From Isohypsibius dastychi (lineage: Eukaryota; Tardigrada; Eutardigrada; Parachela; Isohypsibiidae): DNA of 10,474 bases. How positions within the stretch are numbered: the stretch's first letter is position 1; each line of letters opens with the position of its first letter. The translations under genes were made by a program, and so were the position numbers. Positions 7,472-10,474 of this stretch are shown here, in pieces. The notes beneath the pieces were generated by a model. It saw only the letters and a program-made list of their open reading frames with translations, did not search any database and had not been told where the DNA came from. The stretch is from assembly GCA_034696485.1 (NCBI GenBank), contig JAQIWT010001522.1:1-10474 (forward strand), given 5' to 3'.

Positions 7472-8249
7472 TCAAGATCCATATCGGTCCACAGGTTTGA
7501 TCAAATCTCGCGGTCGCAGGCGCGGTCCCTGACCGCCGGCACTGGTGATATCTTCCGATTGCGGATCATCGTTTCCCCCTCCAGCTTCAGCTGCTTCATT
7601 TCCGGCTCCAATCTCAGGAGCATGAACTGAAGATATACCATGTTCAATTAAAGTACTCTTTTGAATTGTTCATTATACCATCGACTTCAACCATGGTGAT
7701 CTCGTTTGGATTTTCTTCACTGGATGAGATTGAACCTTCGGAGATGCTCATATCTGCTGCGCTTCCGTAATGGCTGGGACTATCCTTCTTCGTCGACTCT
7801 GCCAATTAAAACAATGAATGATGGTTAGAGATATTTCTCGAAATGGTACATACCCAAATCAATCAGTGCTGAAGCGGAAACATCTTCTTGTTCGGTGGAG
7901 ATGACCGGTTTGGTTTCTGAAAACAATTTTTTCAACTGGTTGCTGCAAGACGAATAAATAAAAATACCTTCGACAATGTGTTGAGTTTCATCCGTAGTTG
8001 TCAGAATGGTCTGTTCTTCTGCCCCTGATAAATAACAAATATTCAAAACTCAAAAACTACTTTGAGAAGAAGAAGTTCACCTTTTGAGTTATCTTCGCTG
8101 TTCTTCCCAGGTGCTGATTCATAGTCTTTCTGCCTTTCTGCCTGCATGCGACGGACGGCCATGACCAACCTTTGGCGAGTAGACTTCAAAAATTCTGGTC
8201 GACGGTCGAGAATTCTCTTCCAGAGCGCACGTGCTTTCGAGATGATTTC
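7472..8249 (-). CDS. Cytoplasmic-tail exons of the minus-strand gene
   Basis: Five exons (169, 57, 63, 120 and 155 bases). The first starts in phase 0 and encodes a basic, probably helical stretch (SKARALWKRILDRRPEFLK ... RMQAERQK). The others encode acidic, Ser/Thr/Glu-rich, probably disordered sequence, ending in a Gly-rich then basic end (GQGPRLRPRDLIKP). If the last intron (7627-7678) is kept, translation ends instead at TGA 7646-7644 with a different short end. Confidence 0.72.
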
Positions 8250-10474
8250 CTGGACCAATAACAGAGAATAAGTTCGCTACGACTCGACATGTTATTTGAA
8301 ATTGCTACCGTGCGGAAATTCAAATTATTCCAGAAGTTCTGAATCTTAATAGTACAGTTTCACTGGGTACTATCACCTCGGATGTTAGCGAAATCTCGTG
8401 AAAAAGGAGGTACTATCACATCGAATTTCAGCGAAATCATGATAAATACTTTGTAATATAAACAGTATCGTGAATTTTACATAATCTTTAAAATTTTGAG
8501 AGCATTTTGAAGATCTTGGAATCAAGTTTAATAGCAAATCTCTCATTGAACTTAAATCCAAAATCTCCAAAATCAACTTCTCGTCCTTGAATTTCTATGA
8601 TATTTTGTCATTTATCAATAGGTTCTATCACCTGTTTTAACAGTACTACCACCTTGTGTGGTAAATCTTGGAAATTTCGAGAGCATTTTGAAGATCTGAA
8701 AATCAAATTTAATAGCTAATCTCATCGAACTTGAATCCAAAATCTCCAAAACCAGCTTCTCATCCTTGAATTTTTATGATATTTTGTCATTTATCAGTGG
8801 GTACTATCACCTGTTTTCACTTTATCAAACCTGGAGTTGCCACCAAGTACTTCCAGCCTTGTGTGTTTGGGAAATATACTCAAGACTTTGATAATTTTGT
8901 GAGCGATTAAATAGAGGTACCAAGCGAGCTTGCCAACGTTTTCAAAATTTCGAGAGCATTTCGAAGATCTCGGAGTTAAATTCAATAGCCAATCTTACTG
9001 AATTTAACCCAAAAATCTTCAAAATTAGCTTCTCATCATTGAATGTTTACGATATTTGGTCATTCATCATTCATCGACCCTGTACGTTTTCGAGATATTC
9101 TCAACACTTTGATAAATGCTTTTAAATCTTTTGGTTAAACATCTCGATAAGTAGATATTCAAACAAACATTAATATGATAAAAAATTTGACGAAAATATT
9201 TACAACGTGTATGACAAGGTTGTTACTAAAAGATTGGTTACAGGTTGTTAGTTGTAGTTGTAGTTGTCAGGTTGTAGGTTGTTAGTTACAGGTTGTTAGT
9301 TACAAGGTTGTTACTACAAGGTTGGTTACAGGTTGTTAGTTGCAGTTTGAGTTGTTAGGTTGTAGGTTGTTAGTTACAGGTTGTTAGTCACAAGGTTGTT
9401 ACTACAAGGTGACAAGGTTGGTGTAAAAAAGAGTCATCTCACCTCAGTGTGATCGATGACTTTTGGGACACGCCGACTTCTCAGACACTGATAAATTCCG
9501 ATGGAAGTTCCGAGAACAGCAACAATCAGCGAGACGACAGTCAGCCGGAAGTGAGAATCGTGAGTTTCGAGGAGCGCTTTCATAGAGATTTCTGCCGCCT
9601 GAGTAAGTGGTTCGCTGCACGGGGGGCATCTTTCGATCACTAACAAAATAAAAAATTCTGACCAGTCAACAAAATCCGAGTATATAAAAGAATTTTACCA
9701 AAACATTTTCCAGAATAAAGCTGGCCTGCGAGATAAAACGTTTCATTATGCAAGATTGACTTGATTTAGGACTTACCGTCTGTCTGTCCAGTCGACTTCC
9801 ATGAAACAGTTTCAAGAAACTCAGGCTGTGAAGGAGTACTCGCTGAAAATAAATTATATTATTACAAGTTACACTGAGATTTAATTGATATACATGAAGT
9901 GACTTCCGGTTGGAAAGTTGTTGATGGATGAAATGGTGAGCTGGTCTCTTCGGCTGAATTATCAGACATTATTTCAATTCTGAAAGAACCGTAGAAATCT
10001 AATTCGCATACCTGAAGTGACTTCTGGTCTGAAACTTTTCGTTGGGTATAACGGTGGCTTTGTGCCTGGAGCGACTTCCGGTTTGGTGGTTGTTGCTTGG
10101 TAGTGAAATGAGGTTGTTCTCTTCACCGAAACTATCAAACATTCTTGAATGTCAAATGGAATGCTTGAGCTGAATAAAAACGAAAACAAACCAGGAGCAA
10201 GAGTATTCGTCGCGACAGGTTCTTTCTTTGAAGACTTTGGAGCTTTCGAAGTCGCTATAGCGGTTGGGGATGTATGCATGGATTCAATCGAGGAGCTGAA
10301 CATTTCAATTCTTACCTGCTATACATCCATCAGTCAGAATTTTTCCTTGGAACTTGATTAAAGGCAGAATTTCGCAAGGAAACGGATTTCCGGACAGAAT
10401 CAAGATCTCGAGGTTTGGAAACGACTCCTCGATGTTGTACGGCGGAACAGATGAGATTTTATTCATCGACAGAT
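7472..10474 (-). CDS. Leucine-rich-repeat single-pass transmembrane protein, 12 exons visible (5' part outside window)
   Basis: Host-type spliced gene running leftward. Proposed exons, in transcript order: 10474-10316, 10254-10192, 10131-10012, 9953-9894, 9842-9777, 9725-9699, 9639-9443, 8249-8081, 8024-7968, 7916-7854, 7798-7679 and 7626-7472 (stop TGA 7474-7472). Every intron begins GT and ends AG. All junctions are phase 1 except the one across the long intron (phase 0), and the joined frame stays open for 417 residues. Ten introns are 51-61 bases; the one at 8250-9442 is 1193. The product has an LRR end, a Thr/Ser/Pro-rich stalk, one membrane helix and an acidic tail, consistent with a type I surface or adhesion protein, function unknown. 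The third visible exon could instead begin at 10143, in the same frame. I recognise no specific orthologue. The reconstruction was done by hand without RNA evidence. Confidence 0.8.
8485..8638. repeat. Diverged interspersed repeat, copy 1
   Basis: Shares with copies 2 and 3 the ordered blocks GAGAGCATTTTGAAGATCT, an AATCAA(A/G)TTTAATAGC stretch, ATCCAAAATCTCCAAAA, CCTTGAATTT and GATATTTTGTCATTTATCA. It is followed by GGTTCTATCACCTGTTTT. Confidence 0.75.
8661..8820. repeat. Diverged interspersed repeat, copy 2
   Basis: Same block order as copy 1, starting 181 bases further on when measured at GAGAGCATTTTG. It ends with GGGTACTATCACCTGTTTTC, close to the end of copy 1. Confidence 0.75.
8938..9086. 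repeat. Diverged interspersed repeat, copy 3
   Basis: The most diverged copy: it keeps CGAGAGCATTTCGAAGATCT, a AGCTTCTCATC stretch and ACGATATTTGGTCATTCATC. It starts 273 bases after copy 2. The extra DNA before it contains CTCAAGACTTTGATAA, echoed by CTCAACACTTTGATAA just after copy 3, so the full unit is probably longer than 160 bases. Confidence 0.65.
9216..9423. repeat. Minisatellite with an 88-base higher-order period
   Basis: Built from variants of GGTTGTTAGTTACA. The marker AAGGTTGTTACTA recurs at 9216, 9304 and 9392, giving a higher-order period of exactly 88 bases and about 2.4 copies. It is G/T-rich on the + strand and lies 20 bases inside the donor of the long intron. Replication slippage is the likely origin. 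Confidence 0.85.
9443..9639 (-). CDS. Transmembrane-helix exon of the minus-strand gene
   Basis: Encodes CPPC and a short juxtamembrane stretch, then LTVVSLIVAVLGTSIGIY, a clear membrane helix, followed by CLRSRR. The basic residues after the helix suggest that the C-terminal side is cytoplasmic (type I). The acceptor is TTTTGTTAG before 9639, and the donor is GAG/GTGAG at 9443/9442, ending in phase 0. Confidence 0.78.
9699..10254 (-). CDS. Stalk exons: Thr/Ser/Pro-rich, with duplicated units
   Basis: Five short phase 1-1 exons (63, 120, 60, 66 and 27 bases) encode a low-complexity stalk rich in Thr, Ser, Pro and Lys, a likely site of O-glycosylation. Unit ends repeat: KPEVAPG, RPEVTSG and QPEVTS, with a looser NTLAPG. 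The 120- and 60-base exons, together with the intron bases just before them, still align at nucleotide level, showing recent tandem exon duplication. The 27-base microexon (9699-9725) is the least certain member: skipping it also keeps the frame. Confidence 0.65.
10316..10474 (-). CDS. LRR-domain exon (last repeat plus C-terminal cap) of the minus-strand gene
   Basis: From the window edge the frame reads LSMNKISSVPP, then FPNLEILILSGNPFPCEIL. These are two successive LRR consensus stretches (LxxNxI and LxxLxLxxN), the second leading into a Cys-containing cap (NPFPCEI ... DGC). Two bases at the edge (10473-10474) belong to a split or preceding codon. The exon ends at a GCAG/GTAAG donor in phase 1. 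The rest of the LRR array lies to the right of the window. Confidence 0.75.

Larger units (their letters stand above)
8250..9442 (-). other. Long, repeat-filled intron
   Basis: This 1193-base intron is about twenty times longer than its neighbours. It contains two tandem 40-base units (about 8367-8450), three copies of a diverged repeat, an A/T-rich stretch (about 9087-9215) and a minisatellite beside its donor end. Short open frames inside it have no recognisable features and follow the repeats, so no gene is called. Confidence 0.7.

Noticed and set aside
7430-7630. 66-residue + strand frame
   Set aside because: It lies opposite the last exon of the minus-strand gene and has no recognisable features.
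8385-8985. Short minus-strand frames of about 63 residues in the long intron
   Set aside because: They occur at matching places in copies of the same repeat and resemble each other only because of it.
9216-9423. CRISPR-like array
   Set aside because: The repeats are nested variants without unique spacers, in a spliced eukaryotic gene; this is a minisatellite.
9974-10303. Continuous 109-residue minus-strand frame as one unspliced gene
   Set aside because: It reads through three segments that behave as 58-61-base introns with GT-AG ends; splitting into phase-1 exons joins it to the LRR and membrane exons.
10149-10361. 70-residue + strand frame
   Set aside because: It is opposite the stalk and LRR exons of the minus-strand gene and shows no family motif.

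Overview
The window holds two unrelated blocks meeting tail to tail. The left two thirds (1-7355) is part of an endogenous virus or self-synthesising transposon of the Polinton/Maverick-adintovirus type. The right part (7472-10474) is the 3' portion of an ordinary multi-exon animal gene on the minus strand. The host is probably a nematode: the predicted cellular gene has 10 introns of only 51-61 bases, most ending in a T-rich tract plus CAG, and the capsid gene resembles the family named after C. elegans F54H12.2. No species can be named.

Viral block, all on the + strand, without introns, stops or frameshifts: the 3' part of a double-jelly-roll major capsid protein (1-1182, cut by the window edge); a 1275-residue protein-primed family B DNA polymerase (1238-5065); an FtsK/HerA-type genome-packaging ATPase whose start lies inside the polymerase gene (5049-5870); a Fic-domain protein (5889-6680); and a deoxynucleoside kinase (6690-7355). 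Spacers are 55, -17, 18 and 9 bases. Capsid, polymerase and ATPase are core genes of this class. Integrase, maturation protease and minor capsid genes are not seen and would have to lie to the left. Fic and the kinase look like cargo: one may modify host proteins, the other should supply deoxynucleotides for replication. The Fic core motif has unusual substitutions.

Junction: 116 bases (7356-7471) separate the stop codons of the viral kinase and the host gene. I find no obvious terminal inverted repeat there, so the element is truncated, rearranged or mis-assembled at this side.

Host block: I reconstruct 12 exons (10474 down to 7472) that join in one frame and encode 417 residues. They contain the last leucine-rich repeat of an extracellular domain, a Thr/Ser/Pro-rich stalk made by duplicated phase-1 exons, one transmembrane helix and an acidic cytoplasmic tail. 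One long intron (8250-9442) is filled by a diverged repeat in three copies and an 88-base-period minisatellite. No RNA genes, CRISPR arrays or insertion sequences were seen.
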